Assembly: GCA_961205875.1 (NCBI GenBank)
Contig: OY540812.1
Coordinates: 12,400,001-12,464,000, forward strand
DNA: 64,000 nt
Direction of reading: 5' to 3'
Source of the DNA: Sialis fuliginosa
Lineage: Eukaryota; Arthropoda; Insecta; Megaloptera; Sialidae
The notes beneath the pieces are model-generated. The model had not been told where the DNA came from, did not search any database, and saw only the letters and a program-made list of their open reading frames with translations. Made by a program: the position numbers and the translations under genes. Positions within the stretch are counted from its first letter, which is position 1. Each line of letters opens with the position of its first letter. Shown here piece after piece: positions 38,556 through 51,580 of the stretch.

Positions 38556-39214
38556 TTAGGTACTTGTCTATTATATTCCCAGCGGTTTGAAAAAAATAAA
38601 ATCACTAGGAACATAAAATAACCAGTTCTACAGATAGGTCAGAAGTGTCATGTATAAAATGATAACATCAGCGCCAATGTAAGTAAAGTTTGTACTATTA
38701 ATTTAAATATTGTTAAATAGGTAATTAATGGATAATTATTATACACATTCATATATGTATTCTGTAACAAAATACATTATAAAAAGGCGAAGATTTATTT
38801 GTTTTGTGTTTTTATTATATATATAAATCATATTAATGTATTTAATTATATATAATAATAAGCTTTGTTGTACTTTTGGTTAATACGGAGAACATGGGTG
38901 GTCGCTGTCAGAATTATCAATAATTACTATATAGTTATTCAGAATAGAGTTTATTTTATTTGATAGAATTAATTAAAGACAGTTTATCAACCCAAAAGTA
39001 AGTAACTCGATTTCGCCCCAATAGATTACCCTAACCAAGGACAGTTAGAAGTTATCATTCAAAAATTTAAACTAATAGTACACACTTTACTCTCATTGGC
39101 GCTAATCAACATAACACCTACATGAAACTTGCTTATCTGTAAAACTGGTTATTTTATGTTCCTAGTGATTTTAGTTTTTTCAAACCGCCGGGGACATAAT
39201 AGACAAGTACTTAA
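38556..39214. mobile_element. Foldback element, about 660 bp
   Basis: Left arm about 38,556-38,705 and right arm about 39,065-39,214 are inverted copies sharing TACTTGTCTATTATATTCCC-like, AATCACTAGGAACATAAAAT and GCGCCAATG blocks, with moderate divergence. The spacer is AT-rich. No coding sequence. Confidence 0.6.
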
Positions 39215-41950
39215 TTTATAACACTGTTTTGTGGGTTTTTAGGAACTATTTGATTTATGGTTCAGATACAACGAGTCGATTAAGTTCAGGTTCCAATTCG
39301 ACTTAAAAATAAAAAATTCTTGGAAATTGTTGTTTTATACTTTATTAGAAAGTACCACGATAAAAAAAAATTTCGGGGTTTTAATTTAGTTTCGATTTCA
39401 GATTTAGGTTTCTTATTTTCAAACATATCAACAATAAAACCGAACAATTTTACTTTATCAAATCATTTAGAAATATATTAAAACCTCATTAAACTAACAT
39501 ATTTCATGGTGGCACTATTGCAAAGTTTATTGATGAAAAGATACATCTACTTATAAAAGTTTTAAAACCCAGGCATCCGCCGAATTGAAAAGAACATGCG
39601 ATTATTAAATAAATGTAGGTAATTATTAATAAACTAATAACATAATTAACGTTTTACTGGGAAAACGGACAAAAAAAGATTTTAATTTAAACATCAAATA
39701 AATGAATACCAACAAATAAAAATAACTACTGTAAAATATATATATAAAACAAAGCAATTAAGTTTTATAACACTTCATTTCAATATGTCAGTATAATATG
39801 CCAGAAATTTTAATCTGTAAAAGTTTTTTTATAATATATCGACTCGCACAAAGAGATGCAAATCGTGTTCAATTAATACATAAAAATACAATGCAATGTA
39901 TATTGAATTCTTCTTATTCATTCGATTCGTATCTTTTATTTATTGACTTTATAATATTATACGAGGTAACATCTGCTTTTTTTATTATAGGTTTTTATAT
40001 GTTCATTAAGCAAATTATAGCTTACGTACTTTAAATACAAAGACAATCTAGTTAAATACGTACTCTGAAGGCCATACGCTCATTTAACGTTAATTTAATA
40101 ATAATGTAAGTCAACAAACTATAAAAATATTTACGTTTATGTAAAAATAATACTGATGTTCACTTTAATAAACTCATTCACTATAATAATATGATTGTAC
40201 TCTTGAACAATGCTCACCAGATTATAGTGTCACACTTGTTTAAATAATTATTAAGTTTCGTGGTTGAAAAACAAAACGTCGCTCAAAACTATAAAAAAAT
40301 GTAGTTTCATTATTGCAAATTTTGCGTATGTATGTAATATACTCATTTTTTCCAAATTAAAGCGGTGGAACTTAATAGAAACGGAGACCGTCATCGTATC
40401 GACTTTGAAAAAATCTGTTATATGTGATTTAATACGAGTAGTATTTTAGCTCCGTTGAAATGGCACGGCGGGCGTTTTAAAAAAACGCTTTCCTGGCGTG
40501 TAAGAACGACGCCCGTCGTGACTTCAAAGATCTGTATTATTGAATTCAATCAGACTGGCATTTAAGAAAAAACGGTGTTCGTCAAGCGCTGGTAATATGT
40601 TCATTTGGGTTTTATGCAAATGATACAGTATTAATACCGTAAAAACATTGAAAATAGTATTTTTCTATCAAAACAATAATTCCCCACCGTGACAATACTT
40701 AAATAAGTACAGAAAGTCATTTATATTTGAAATTGAAACCAAACTTCTGAAAAATGCTTCAAGTTTGCAAGGAGAGATCCAATAGAGTATTTACTTTAAA
40801 TTACCTTCATTAAATTCGCAAAACAACACAAATAGTAGTGAAAAATACAAATCAAACAGTGATAATATATACGAAATACCTTGTTATTAGTATTGTGGCA
40901 TTACATCAATGACAGCCACGTTTGTAATTAATAATGACAAACAGATTAAAAATTACAATTTTTCAGTTAGATTCATTATCAAAATCTGAAAGGAAAGATA
41001 TAGGACTAATAACACATTACCTAGCGTTGTTACCATATCGCTCCACGAGTCATTAGCGTATCATTCGGATTTTAAAATAAATATATATTGTTTTAAAATA
41101 TAAAATTAAGTAATAATTAATTTTTTATATTATTTTTAAAAGTATTTCCGTGATAATTGATTAATTACTAACTTTATTCACGTAAAAAACTCTTGGTCGT
41201 TGTTTTTATCTATACTTTTTACAATATTTTAAAAGTTTATCAATATTTTAAATAGCCAATTAATTTAAATGTATAGATTGCGTGCCCGAAATTATATCAA
41301 GACTATAACCGCCAAACACTTGAATTCCATACTACTTCCATGTTGTATAATCTCTAACGAAAATTCATAAAATATAAAATATCCACAGTAACCGATTATA
41401 AAATTAATAATTCCTGTTAAATCCGACACGGTGATAAAACACAGTATCCACAAACTGGCAAACAAGTTATAATAAGCAACAAACTAGTCATTTGAACATA
41501 TCGTCACCGATCGAGAAAATATCATGAATGTTGAATGTGCATAAGCGTGAACTCGATCTCAACACAAAGTTTGAAACCAGCTACTTCATATAAATGTAAA
41601 TTTCACCCATACCTCGGTCACAATTTCCAAATACACACACTCGCGCAAACACGCAACCCGCTAAAAGACCATAATGGAAATACGAGAAGGGTTCACCTCA
41701 CACACGCTTTCTGTCTCTCTCGCTTTACCTATCTCATATTTATTTCCAACTTGTAGAGACATTGTTTGTACAAGCATGGCTCAGATATGATTTACTGGCT
41801 AATGGTATAACATAATGTAAATTTACAGTTCAATAACTTTTCGGTATAGCCGTAAAAAATGTTTTCAAAAATTCTTCAAGTGGTGCCGTCTATCAATTTA
41901 AAAGAACTAGAGACAGATTTGTGAATTTGGTATATTCTGTTATAGAGTAC
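39215..41950. other. AT-rich intron with a small hairpin and a duplicated block
   Basis: A hairpin at 40456-40525 pairs CACGGCGGGCG with CGCCCGTCGTG. A block at 41,001-41,150 recurs at 45,098-45,240. A slightly less AT-rich open frame at 41,535-41,756 has no recognisable product. No exon is supported. Confidence 0.4.
41001..41150 (+). repeat. Dispersed 150-bp duplicate, copy A
   Basis: Shares AATAACACATTACCTAG, TTGTTACCATATCGCTCCAC and GAGTCATT(A/G)GCGTATCATTC with the direct copy at 45,098-45,240. The sequence is not obviously transposon-derived. Confidence 0.65.
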
Positions 41951-42374
41951 GTTTACACAGCGCTGTTCTTCCGGTTTTACTGTAACCGATGTAATACAGC
42001 CGGGTGTAAAAGTTCGTGTAGATAGCGCTTTACACCTGACATAACTAATCAGGTTTAGTTATGCTATTCCTCTTGATCTACAGGCATAGCATAACTAAAC
42101 CGGAATAGAACAGGAATAAAAACACGTGTAAACTGCATGGACATAGTTATATCTATTTATCAACTACACAAAATAGAAGTATCTACGGAATGTAGGGATT
42201 TCATCGTAATGAACTTAGCGTTAACATTTGAAAAGGCGTCGTCAGTTAAAACATGGTTAAAACATGAGACGAAGAGATTAAAAACAAAAGAAAGCGTGAT
42301 TTGTAAACAGCATCACTTAAAACGGTTTAACAACATCGTTTATAGTAAAACCGAAACAACAGTGCTGTAGAAAC
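41951..42374. mobile_element. TIR element, unclassified, about 424 bp
   Basis: The left end GTTTACACAGCGCTGTTCTT and the inverted right end (about 42,330-42,374; CGGTTTTACTATAAACGATG on the minus strand) match over about 45 bp with mismatches. An inner palindrome (GGTTTAGTTATGCTATTCC and complement) lies at 42,050-42,105. A 77-codon frame inside has no clear similarity. Target duplication is unclear, so the family is not assigned. Confidence 0.5.
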
Positions 42375-43758
42375 ATACTTATATATGTAAATGGAACATT
42401 TATTACTAATATTCCATACATTTAAGATATGAAATATTGAAAACTTAATGAAAATCAAAAAGCTAATAAACAATTACATGTAAATGCACAAAAATCAAAA
42501 TTAAATATGCCTACTTAAGGTACTGGCACCAATCTTGGATCATACCCCAGTGTTGGACTCTTGTTTAGTTGAATGTAGGTACCAAATTAGAAATATTTGT
42601 TGATACTTAATTACTGAATCATTATAGACACTTAACTGGTAAACAGCTTAATTTGATGATAATCGGTCAATGGGTGTCAAAATGACATTTAAACTAATTA
42701 TTAGTGTGATTTATTCACTAGTTATTATATTATCATAGCATCTGCTTTACAATGTTTCAAATTTTATGATTCTTTATTTTATAATTTTTGTGTCGTAGTA
42801 TATACTTATCATTTTGTAATCATAAGCAAGTGTCCATTACTGGGTTTACTTTACCCATTACTGGAGAGAAAAACATAAACAAAATAAAATACTATAATTT
42901 GAAAAAACAATCTATATTTGCGGACTTTGGTAATTAAATTAATTTAATAGAGGTACTTGCTTAATTAGTAATATAAGTTCATGAAAATTCCAAAAAGAAG
43001 CCCATTAAAGCGGCCAGTACCTTATATGAATTACATAAATATTAAAAACCACTGATATAAAAAGCAATAAATCCATACCCACAACTTTATCAACTCTAGT
43101 ATCAATATTATCACTGCATTATACATTTAATTAAAAACCAAAAAATTTTACTCCGAAAGCTAGCACATATTAACATCATAGCATAATATATTAAATAATG
43201 CTTAATATGCATGTATGATTATAATAATTTGAAATAAAAACAAATTAAAATAATTAACAAATACATAAACACACAAACAGCATTAAAGGACACACTTTGT
43301 TAGACAAAAAAAAACAATTCCATTATTTTATACTTTATACTATGTATATGTAAATCGGAACATATTATATTAAATGTGTATGTATGATCAGTTATAATGT
43401 TATACATTTCACCTTACGGTGATATTAATCATTAGTGATTCTATCTGTTTGATTTATGTTGTATATTAAAGAATAAAATATGATTACAAAAATTATAATA
43501 ATTGATTCGAACATGACGTTGGTTTGGATGTAGACAAAGTTAAGACAAAAAGTATAGCCATTACACATGCGATATATATATAATACATACGTGCTGCATA
43601 AAAGTATAAGTAATATATTTATCCTATCTGTTATAGTAATTGATTGGCATTTGAAATGAACCATTACTAATCCAATCGCAACATAATGTAATTAACAAAT
43701 TTAATTATAAATTTGGTTTCTATATTTGATATATTTGACAAGTATAGTATATAATATA
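42375..43758. other. AT-rich intron, no gene
   Basis: No exon or clear element border; AT-rich with short open frames only. Confidence 0.4.
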
Positions 43759-45064
43759 CTAGCTGGGCCCGCGCGGCTTCGCCCACTTCGACTACGGAAT
43801 TATTGTTTAGGATTTTTGAAAAATATAATTGAATTAAGTACAAACACGATTAATTACACAGGTTTACAAAAAAAAGTTATTAATATTGGATGAGACCATT
43901 GTATCCTTATGTATTTTGACTTCCTGAATCCGAATCTGAGGCCCGTTGACCTTGGTTAGCTCAGTTTCAAGGTCATTTTAAGGTCATATTTTAAAAATCG
44001 CTAAATGATTCTGGTAAAAGGTGATATATAGGTTTTTCTGGTCGTTGATTCTGAATTTGGCGTCCGTTGACCTCTACGAGGTCAAGTTCAAAGTCATATC
44101 AAGGTCAAAGTGGGAAAAACCGCTCGAAAATACTGACAAAACAGTACATATAGGTTTTTGGGGTCGCTGAATTAAAATTTGAGGTCCGTAGGCCCCTACA
44201 ATGTCAGTTTCAAGGTCAAATTTGTATTTTTTAAAAACGGTAAATGAATCTGGTAAAAAGTGATATATAGGTTTCTCTGGTCGCTAATTCTGAATTTGAC
44301 GTCCGTTGACCTCTTTCGAGGTTATTCATAAACTTTTTTTTTGTGTTATTATCGTAATAATAACAAACCTAACGTACCTAAAAAAAACTAATAAATAATT
44401 TTTGTTCTGTTTAATTTTAAAAGTTAATAATTGAAAACAAAATAAATTGCCGGCCGAGCAAAGAATATTCCCTTTCCCCGCGACACTTCATCATAGTTCG
44501 CACGAATTGCCGCGAATAATATGTTCTTGTATCTATATTTCACGTTATTTCCTAAACCAAAAGACCAAATTGGATTCTGTAAAAAACAAATTATATCTAC
44601 ATTAAGTACTTATGACGATGAAATCATTTATTTCGATAAGGATTAATGTTTTGCAGGTCATAAGTCCACGTAAACAAAACGCAAATATTTTAAATTTTCT
44701 TTGTAACATAAAAGCAGTCATTGTGGCTTAAATATAAAAGTTAGACATATGATGTCGCTGACTTTATTGTAGATCTTTTGATTCTACACAATTTTTTAAT
44801 ACATTATTTTGTTGAATATTGAACAGTTTAGGCAGTGTATTGTAAAATAGCGCGCTGACGGCAAAATTTTTTCTGACTTGATTCGTCACTGCTTAGTTGT
44901 TATGTTACCTAACGTAACAAAATATAGTCTATAACCTGACCAGAAAATGTACCTATGAATTAAAAAAGAAACCACGTAAATCGGATAAGTGGTTCTCGAG
45001 TGATAAGCGCACTAACGGACAGACAGACAGACAGACGTTGAGCTTTATATATGTATATTGAGGA
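43759..45064 (-). mobile_element. Helitron-like element, copy 3, with internal tandem repeat
   Basis: On the minus strand it starts TCCTCAATATACATATATAA and ends CTAG (plus-strand 43759-43762), flanked by A and T. The hairpin near the CTAG end is decayed. It aligns with copies 1 and 2 but carries an extra block at about 43,905-44,330. Confidence 0.7.
43905..44330 (+). repeat. Tandem units of about 120 bp inside Helitron copy 3
   Basis: Roughly 3.5 units, each with GTCCGTTGACCTC(T), (A/G)AGGTCAA(G)TTTCAAGGTCA and GTGATATATAGGTTT(T/C)TCTGGTCG. The other three Helitron copies lack it. Confidence 0.7.
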
Positions 45065-46055
45065 TACAATACTAAAATATAAATATGTAAAAGATAAAAG
45101 ACAAATAACACATTACCTAGTGTTGTTACCATATCGCTCCACGAGTCATTGGCGTATCATTCAGATTTTAAAATAAATATCAATTGTTTTGAATTATAAA
45201 ATTAATTAAATGTTTTATATTGTCTTTAATAGTATTTTCTAATCTAAGGGCTGTACAATGTAATTTTTGAGTTAATTTAGAAATTTTTATCTATTAATCT
45301 GTCTGTCTATCTGTTTTTGGTTTCAACTTGACACAAAAACTACAGAACAGATTTTGAGGAAACTTTTTTGTTTGGAATCCTAAGAACCTATTATTAGTTG
45401 AAGCTACACGATAATAAAATTAGGGCAAACTCGTATTAAAAAAAATTACAATTCAGTGGTTGATATTGATGTAACTAAACCTAAATCAATAATTTACATT
45501 GAATAATTAAGTCAGGCACGTATTAAGAAATATTATAATTGATATTCCTAAAAAAATGTATAAACATGAAAAGATTTGGATTTTGAAATGTACACGGGCG
45601 AAACCATGGGGAACTCACAAATATCATACTCCATACTTATCATTGCAACTTAAACTGAATAAAAACCAAGATTATATAATCAAAACCTATTAAACATCAA
45701 TTTCCCAACTAAACTAAACCATCATTAATCACAATTAGGTCAGCACGGTCAATAATATGACTACATACAACAATATTACACTTACAAACAATAATTCAAT
45801 AAATCAATATAATAAACAACTACAACACAAAACATTGCAAAGCCCCACCAAAACACGGTCATAGAAGAACCATTTAATAGAAACATTATTTTGTCTGAAC
45901 GCAAATGTCAAATTAAATCAAATATTAGCACGGCGAATTTGCTGATTAAACCACGCTATTTATTAGCGAACGCACATTCACACACACATACACACGTACA
46001 CACACACACACACACACAGACACACCCTCGCACGTCGCACAAATCCTACAGCAGC
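45065..46055. other. AT-rich intron with duplicate copy B and a CA microsatellite
   Basis: Copy B of the 150-bp duplicate lies at 45,098-45,240. At 45,290-45,370 a repeat with CTGTCTGTCTATCTG and AAAACTACAGAACAGATTTT resembles sequence at 49,250-49,310. A CA microsatellite lies at about 45,965-46,025 and explains the open frame there. Confidence 0.5.
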
Positions 46056-47073
46056 CAGTGGCGGATCTATTATGAAACTGATAAAGCTTCGGGCACCGCA
46101 GTTATTGTAAATATGTAGTGCAGATGAAATCAGTTTAACAGTGTACGTATAGGTAGATTATGGAATAATCAACTTTAATTCTATTACTATTAAAATACAA
46201 CAACGATTTATTCAATCTTGGACTGATAATTGACGGGTTTGAATAAATAATATGAAAACATTGTAATTTCATATATTATTTTCGATATGGTCGAGTATTT
46301 TTTTTTAGCTAAATATTTTTGTACCATTTCCCCCCTCATGCACCCACCCACAACTTCCCTTAAATATCCATATCTATTATGAAGCTCAACGTCTCTCTGT
46401 CTGTCCGTTAGTGCGCTTATAATTCGAGAACCAATTGTCCGATTTACGTTTTGTTTTTTTTTATTCGTAGATATGTTCTCTGGCCAGGTTATAGGATATA
46501 TTTTGTTACGTTAGGTAACATAAGGAATAAGCAGTGACAATAATAGTAAATCAAATCAGAAAAAAGTTTGTCGCCAGCGCGCTCTATTGCAATACGTTGC
46601 CTGAACCGTTAAATATATATTGAACAATATAATGTAGTGGGGAATTGTGTAGAATAAAAAGATCTAAAATAAAGTCCGCGACACCATACATCTAACTTTT
46701 ATATTTAGGTCACAATGACTGCTTTTATGTTACAATTTTTTTTAATGTTTAGGTTCTGTTTACGGGGATTTATGACCTACAAAACAATAATCCTTATCGT
46801 AATAAATGATTTCGTCGTCATAAGTACTTAATGTAGATCCTATTTGGTATTATAGTTTAGGAAATAACTTGAAATATACATACGATAACATATTATTCGC
46901 GCGAACTAAAGAAGACCCGTGTCGGGACGTGGGGCAGGAGGGAGCTTTTAATTTAACTATATTCAAAAATCCTAAATAATTCTGCAATCCACGCGAGCGA
47001 AGCCGCGGGCACAACTAGTATATGTAAAAGAGCTTCTAAAATCCATTTCATATAAAGTGTAGAACCGCCCCTG
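46056..47073. mobile_element. Probable hAT-like element interrupted by Helitron copy 4
   Basis: The left end CAGTGGCGGATC and right end GAACCGCCCCTG are inverted repeats of hAT type. The neighbouring 8-mers acagcagc and gtagcggt agree at only four positions, all differences being transitions, so the target duplication is doubtful. Removing the nested Helitron leaves about 366 bp. Confidence 0.45.
46367..47018 (+). mobile_element. Helitron-like element, copy 4 (short)
   Basis: Starts TCCATATCTATTATGAAGCT and ends CCGCGGGCACAACTAG, with A before and T after. It is 652 bp, shorter through an internal deletion, and more diverged than copies 1 and 2. Confidence 0.65.
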
Positions 47074-47606
47074 GTAGCGGTAGATATAAATGATTTCTGA
47101 ACGCGTCAACTTTGATCATGCTTTTATACCGATCGCTGGTTTTATGATTAATGAAACATAAACATTGTGAAATACGCACTGTTTAATCACAGAATTATCA
47201 TAACGAATCGGGTTTGTTTTACGAGTTAATTAGTAATTATAAAAAGAGCTGTGCTGTTCTGTTGTTGATTCCAAACCACTACCGATACGATGTACACGTG
47301 TGTGTATTGATTTGTTACGGTAAACACAAAAAATGTCATAAACCATGTACACAGTCATTTGTCATATGTTAACAACAAAAGTAAAAAACATTTAAAAAAT
47401 AAACACTAATGAACAGATTGGTTGAGTTCGAATTTATATATGCATGAAAAATAACTTGAGTTTTGGTGGTTTATACTCTCTTCGTTCTTTTATTACTAAC
47501 AAATTTAAATTTCACAGCTACTCGTTAATATCTTTATTAACATATCAAAATTAACTACCGTATATTCTCAATTATAAGTCTCAGCATCAATCTTTTGAAA
47601 AATGTA
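47074..47606. other. Intronic sequence, no gene
   Basis: AT-rich with no exon, microsatellite or element border recognised. Confidence 0.35.
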
Positions 47607-47614
47607 TTAATTAC

Positions 47615-48359
47615 TAGGGATGTACCGGAATTCCGGTCCGATCGGAACTGGCAAATTCCGGTCTGATTTTGAAATTTTTCTCTACTAAAAAATTCATAAA
47701 TATACGTTATTTTTGATGACGATATATTAATAATAATAATAATAATTTATTAATAAAAATGTCATTATATTACGAACATTGAACTGTCCAAGTATAAATC
47801 AAAGATTTTTGAAAATTTCGGATTGTTATGCAATGGTGTAAAAATAAGATTTGTTCTGCATTTTTAATAATAGGTACTCTAGCCCTAGATCTGTTTTCTT
47901 CAAAAACATTTCTCGCCTCCGAGAATAACCTCTCCGAATAGACTGTACTGTACTTATCTAACAGTATTGCTTATGATAATCATGCATTGTATGAACTATA
48001 GTAATACATTGGTGCTTTAATTTCAAATAATAGGCATTTTTTTATCTATACAAATTCATACCATCTTTTCTATTGCGAATTTGTCGAAATGCTGTTTGTG
48101 ATTTATCACATTTATAATTTGACACCGACGAAGCTGTTAAAATTACAGGATATGTAAAAAAAGGCTAATTTTTATAATGCAACTATTATTTAAGAAATAC
48201 CATATAAAATAATGTTATATTAATTTAAGATAATAATCTATGTATAAAGCACACATATATTATTTTAATTATTTTTTATTATTAAAAATAGATTTTTTGT
48301 GAATCCGAATAATTCTGGTTCCGGTCGGAATTGAAAATTCCAGTTCCGGTACACCCCTA
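47615..48359. mobile_element. hAT-like element, 745 bp
   Basis: Termini TAGGGATGTACCGGAATTCC and CCAGTTCCGGTACACCCCTA are inverted repeats. Flanking 8-mers ttaattac (47607-47614) and taaattac (48360-48367) match at seven of eight positions. Multiple CCGGTC(C)GAT(C)GGAA blocks occur near both ends. No transposase frame. Confidence 0.72.
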
Positions 48360-48367
48360 TAAATTAC

Positions 48368-50287
48368 CAAGACATTCTGGTTACAGAATAAATCAATAAT
48401 ATTACTCAATTTTAACTATATGAAACACATAAAATTATGACAAACAGGTAGAAATTGTCAGTTAATTAAATTAATAAAATAAGTAATTTTCACTTATAGC
48501 TATGTAAGTTTTTTCTCTCCATTGTTGATAAAGTAATACAGCTGTGAACGTGTAAGTGCTTCAATAAGAACAAATCTTCGCACAAGTTTCCTGTAAGTTG
48601 TAACGGTGAAGCATTACAGTGATTGCAGTTTGATTAAAATTCTACCTCTTTATCAAAGTTTCATATTGCCGGTCTTTACACTTGATTGTATAACCTAACC
48701 TAATCAACTCAATACGTTTACCAAACTTTCAATTACAACAAGGTCTATTTACATTAATAGTATTGTTATATTATTGAAGATATGTATTCGTTAATTTGAT
48801 AATATTTTAATTATTAATTAACTTGAATTGTCTTGTTTAACTAAAATAGTAATACTGATGTGATTTTTTTCTTACAATTAGTCAAAATTCGAAAGACAAC
48901 TTTGGTTTGAGCTGATTATAGATACATATTTCTTAAATGTAAATGATGTGTTTTAAAACATCATTTACATATATTTTTTATTTTTTTGTATTGAACTTGA
49001 ATATATAATAATATGTATAACTGTATAATAGAATCAGAATACCAAAATGTTTCAAAATCGTGAATAATGCAACAGCAAGATAATTAAATTTTTTACTTCC
49101 TCGCCATATCGAAGATACGGGAAGCTTTGTGATCGTTTTTATTATTAAGTAATGAATCATTATTGAATATTAATAATATATAACATATAAATAATCTATA
49201 GGCTCTATCTGTAAAAAGTTTATTTCAAATCATTTTGATTGTTTTTAGATCTGTCGGTCTGTTTGTTTATTCCAAATTGATGCAAAAACTACCGAACCGA
49301 TTTTGATGGATAACGAATTGTGATAGGGGCGTATTAAGAAACATTTAAAATTGATATTGATACAACAAGAAAAATATATTGTACAGAGATGTAATTTTAA
49401 TGAAAAATCAAACCAACAATTTATACTGAATAATTATGATTTAGTAGAGGAACTATCGATTTTGGTGGATTTCATTCATTCTAATTTTTTTTCTATTTGT
49501 GGTCAAAATTCGATCTAATTTGACTGGCCTAGTAGCAAAAAACAAAACTAATTTACGTAATTGAAATATTAAAAAGGTAAATTTGAGAAATTACATAATT
49601 AGGTTGTTGGTTATTGTACTTTAATATATTATTACAAAAAGATACGAATATTTCCGCACGGAGCTCTACTTACTAGTATTTAAATATATAGCCTCAATTA
49701 AATCCTAAAATTTATAATATAAACCGAATTCGAAAATACAGTAAACTATAACTAACTATCTCTATAAATCTATATATTTTTATAGATAAGAATGTTTACA
49801 AAAGTATTTATACTTGTTGGTTTATTCTCTACATTAAAAAAATATAAAAAATATTATATATGTACTCCTGTAATAGCAAATTATTAAATATATTTCATCA
49901 ATTATTTAATTATCTGTACAAACTTACAAAATATATGTGAATATAAAAAGAAATTAATTAGAGTTATTTACAATATAATAGATTATTTGCTTCGTATAAT
50001 ATAAATTAAAATTTACGTACAAAATCTTTATCAATACATATAATATGTATTTCAATTTATCATATATTGCGTAGGTGCCAATACAATAACAACATGTACT
50101 TAAGTTTTTAATATCAGTAAAAACATATCATAATTCCATAAAAAAATCAGCTATTATAAGTATACATAATATGTTACATTAAAATATAACATGTGAGTTT
50201 ATTTTATCTTCAACAAATATTACAAATTAAAACACACGAACTATATGGTTAAATTCAACATTTATACATATTTATTAATTAAAACAC
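48368..50287. other. AT-rich intron, no gene
   Basis: Contains repeat-like pieces at 49,095-49,140 (GGGAAGCTTTGTGATCGTTT, also near 22,130) and 49,250-49,310 (CAAAAACTACCGAACCGATT). An inverted pair ATGATGTGTTTTAAAACATCAT lies at about 48,943-48,964. No exon is supported. Confidence 0.4.
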
Positions 50288-50467
50288 CAGCGACTTCGTC
50301 AACGTGGAATTTTTAATTACTTTTTCAAGATACAAAGTAGCCTATGTCCTTCCCCATTATGCAAGCTATCTCCATGCCAAATTTCATCAAGATCGGTTCA
50401 GCGGTTTAAAAGTGAAAAGGTGACAGACAGGCAGAGTTACTTTCGCATTTATAATATTAGTATGGAT
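50288..50467 (+). repeat. Short interspersed repeat, best-preserved copy
   Basis: Begins CCAGCGACTTCGTCAACGTG, contains AGATCGGTTCAGCGGTTTAA and GTGAAAAGGTGACAGACAGG, and ends TTTATAATATTAGTATGGAT. The head matches the 16,991 copy. Confidence 0.7.
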
Positions 50468-51349
50468 TTGTAGGTTCGTCATGGGAGAGTATAAATTATT
50501 TATAATTTTTTTAACCATTCATGGTTTTGTTTTTACTACTTTTTAAAAGCAGCAAAGTTGAGCAAAGATTAATATAATTGACGTTATTAAATACATATGT
50601 ATGTACATGTATATATATTGTATGTTTGTTTTAAACCGCACTACATTTTTCATCGCGATTGTTTTCTTTTTGTAAAAGCGATATCTTTATTTTCTTTCAA
50701 CATCTCCATCGATGTCATGTTTTGTTCGAAGCATGGTGGTTACCCGTGCATAGGGAGGAGGGTAATGGACTTTTTGACAGTTGGAAGTAAAGTCATTTCA
50801 CAGAACCCGCTGTGAGAAAAGCTAATTATTGTGTAATCATTTTGCCAGCAAAGTCGTACATGTTTATTAGAGGTGATACGCGCACTTTTATAAGCTCTTG
50901 TATTTCACTATAACGCTTTTATGAGTTTCATTAACAGTAGACTAATCGAGTTGAATAGTTTTCGTTATTCAATTTACTCGTGTACAAACCGGACTCCAGC
51001 AATGTTTTTGCTAATTGCATTACAAGTGAGTTTTGACCGGTCTAATAGAAGTAAAGGTTATTTTAAAAACACATTATACGAACAATCCTAGAATACTTAA
51101 TGTATAATAAAATTATTTTTGTTTATATAAATGTATTGCAAATAAATTATAGATGTGTAATTGAGTACTATTCGTATAAATGTAATATTAAAAAAAAAAC
51201 TATGAAAGCGGTATGTATATTCGTGCAACTTTTATTTTCGTCATGAAGAATCAAATAAAACATTTCTAAGAAGCTTTGACTGCAAGTTTTCAAATTGTTT
51301 AGTATATTATCTAGAAAATGTAAAGATGGGATTAGAGCTAGACACATAC
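50468..51349. other. 5' part of tay intron 1, no gene
   Basis: Sequence just downstream of the tay exon 1 donor. AT-rich, with an incidental 72-codon frame at 50,597. No regulatory motif was recognised. Confidence 0.4.
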
Positions 51350-51580
51350 CTCTAGGTCTTCGTAGGTTCGGAATCCGAGGATAGCAAAGCCGTCGATGAT
51401 GTCCTCCTCGACCAGGGGTTCTTTAGATTTCTTACGTCGGTTGGGGGGCCTTATGGGCTTCTCCCGGTCGGGGGACTCATCTTCAGCACTATCGCCTTCC
51501 TTCACCTTGTTTGCTCTTTGCGCTTGCATGCGCTGAGCCCGTTTCCTTCTACGGTTTCTCTGTTTCACTTCGTTATCCAT
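51350..51580 (-). CDS. tay: AUTS2-family protein (tay bridge), first coding exon
   Basis: First 77 codons of an AUTS2/tay-type nuclear regulator; vertebrate AUTS2 works in a variant Polycomb complex and in neural development. The start is the ATG at 51580 (MDNEVKQRNRRRKRAQR); the longer open frame begins only at a GTG. The arginine-rich head and the motif EEDIIDGFAILGFRTYEDLE match the vertebrate AUTS2 N-terminus, where an arginine/serine-rich head precedes EEDIIDGFA. The exon ends at a phase-0 donor (GAG, then gtatgt). The next recognised exon is 22 kb away at 29,209. Most of the protein, including the conserved AUTS2 core, must be encoded beyond the left edge. Recognition rests mainly on one short motif plus basic composition, so a different gene with a similar N-terminus is possible but unlikely. 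Confidence 0.78.

Larger units (their letters stand above)
29210..51349 (-). other. tay/AUTS2 intron 1 (about 22 kb)
   Basis: Interval between the two phase-0 coding exons of the AUTS2-family gene. It contains a TTAA-flanked element, a truncated LINE, hAT-like, Tc1-like and Helitron-like insertions, foldbacks, CA microsatellites and a short interspersed family, listed separately. No open frame in it looks like a conserved host protein. Extent depends on exon 2 belonging to tay and on there being no small unrecognised exon between. Confidence 0.55.

Noticed and set aside
43950-43985. tRNA-like string ggttagctcagttt
   Set aside because: It lies in the tandem array of Helitron copy 3 and no cloverleaf or B box follows.
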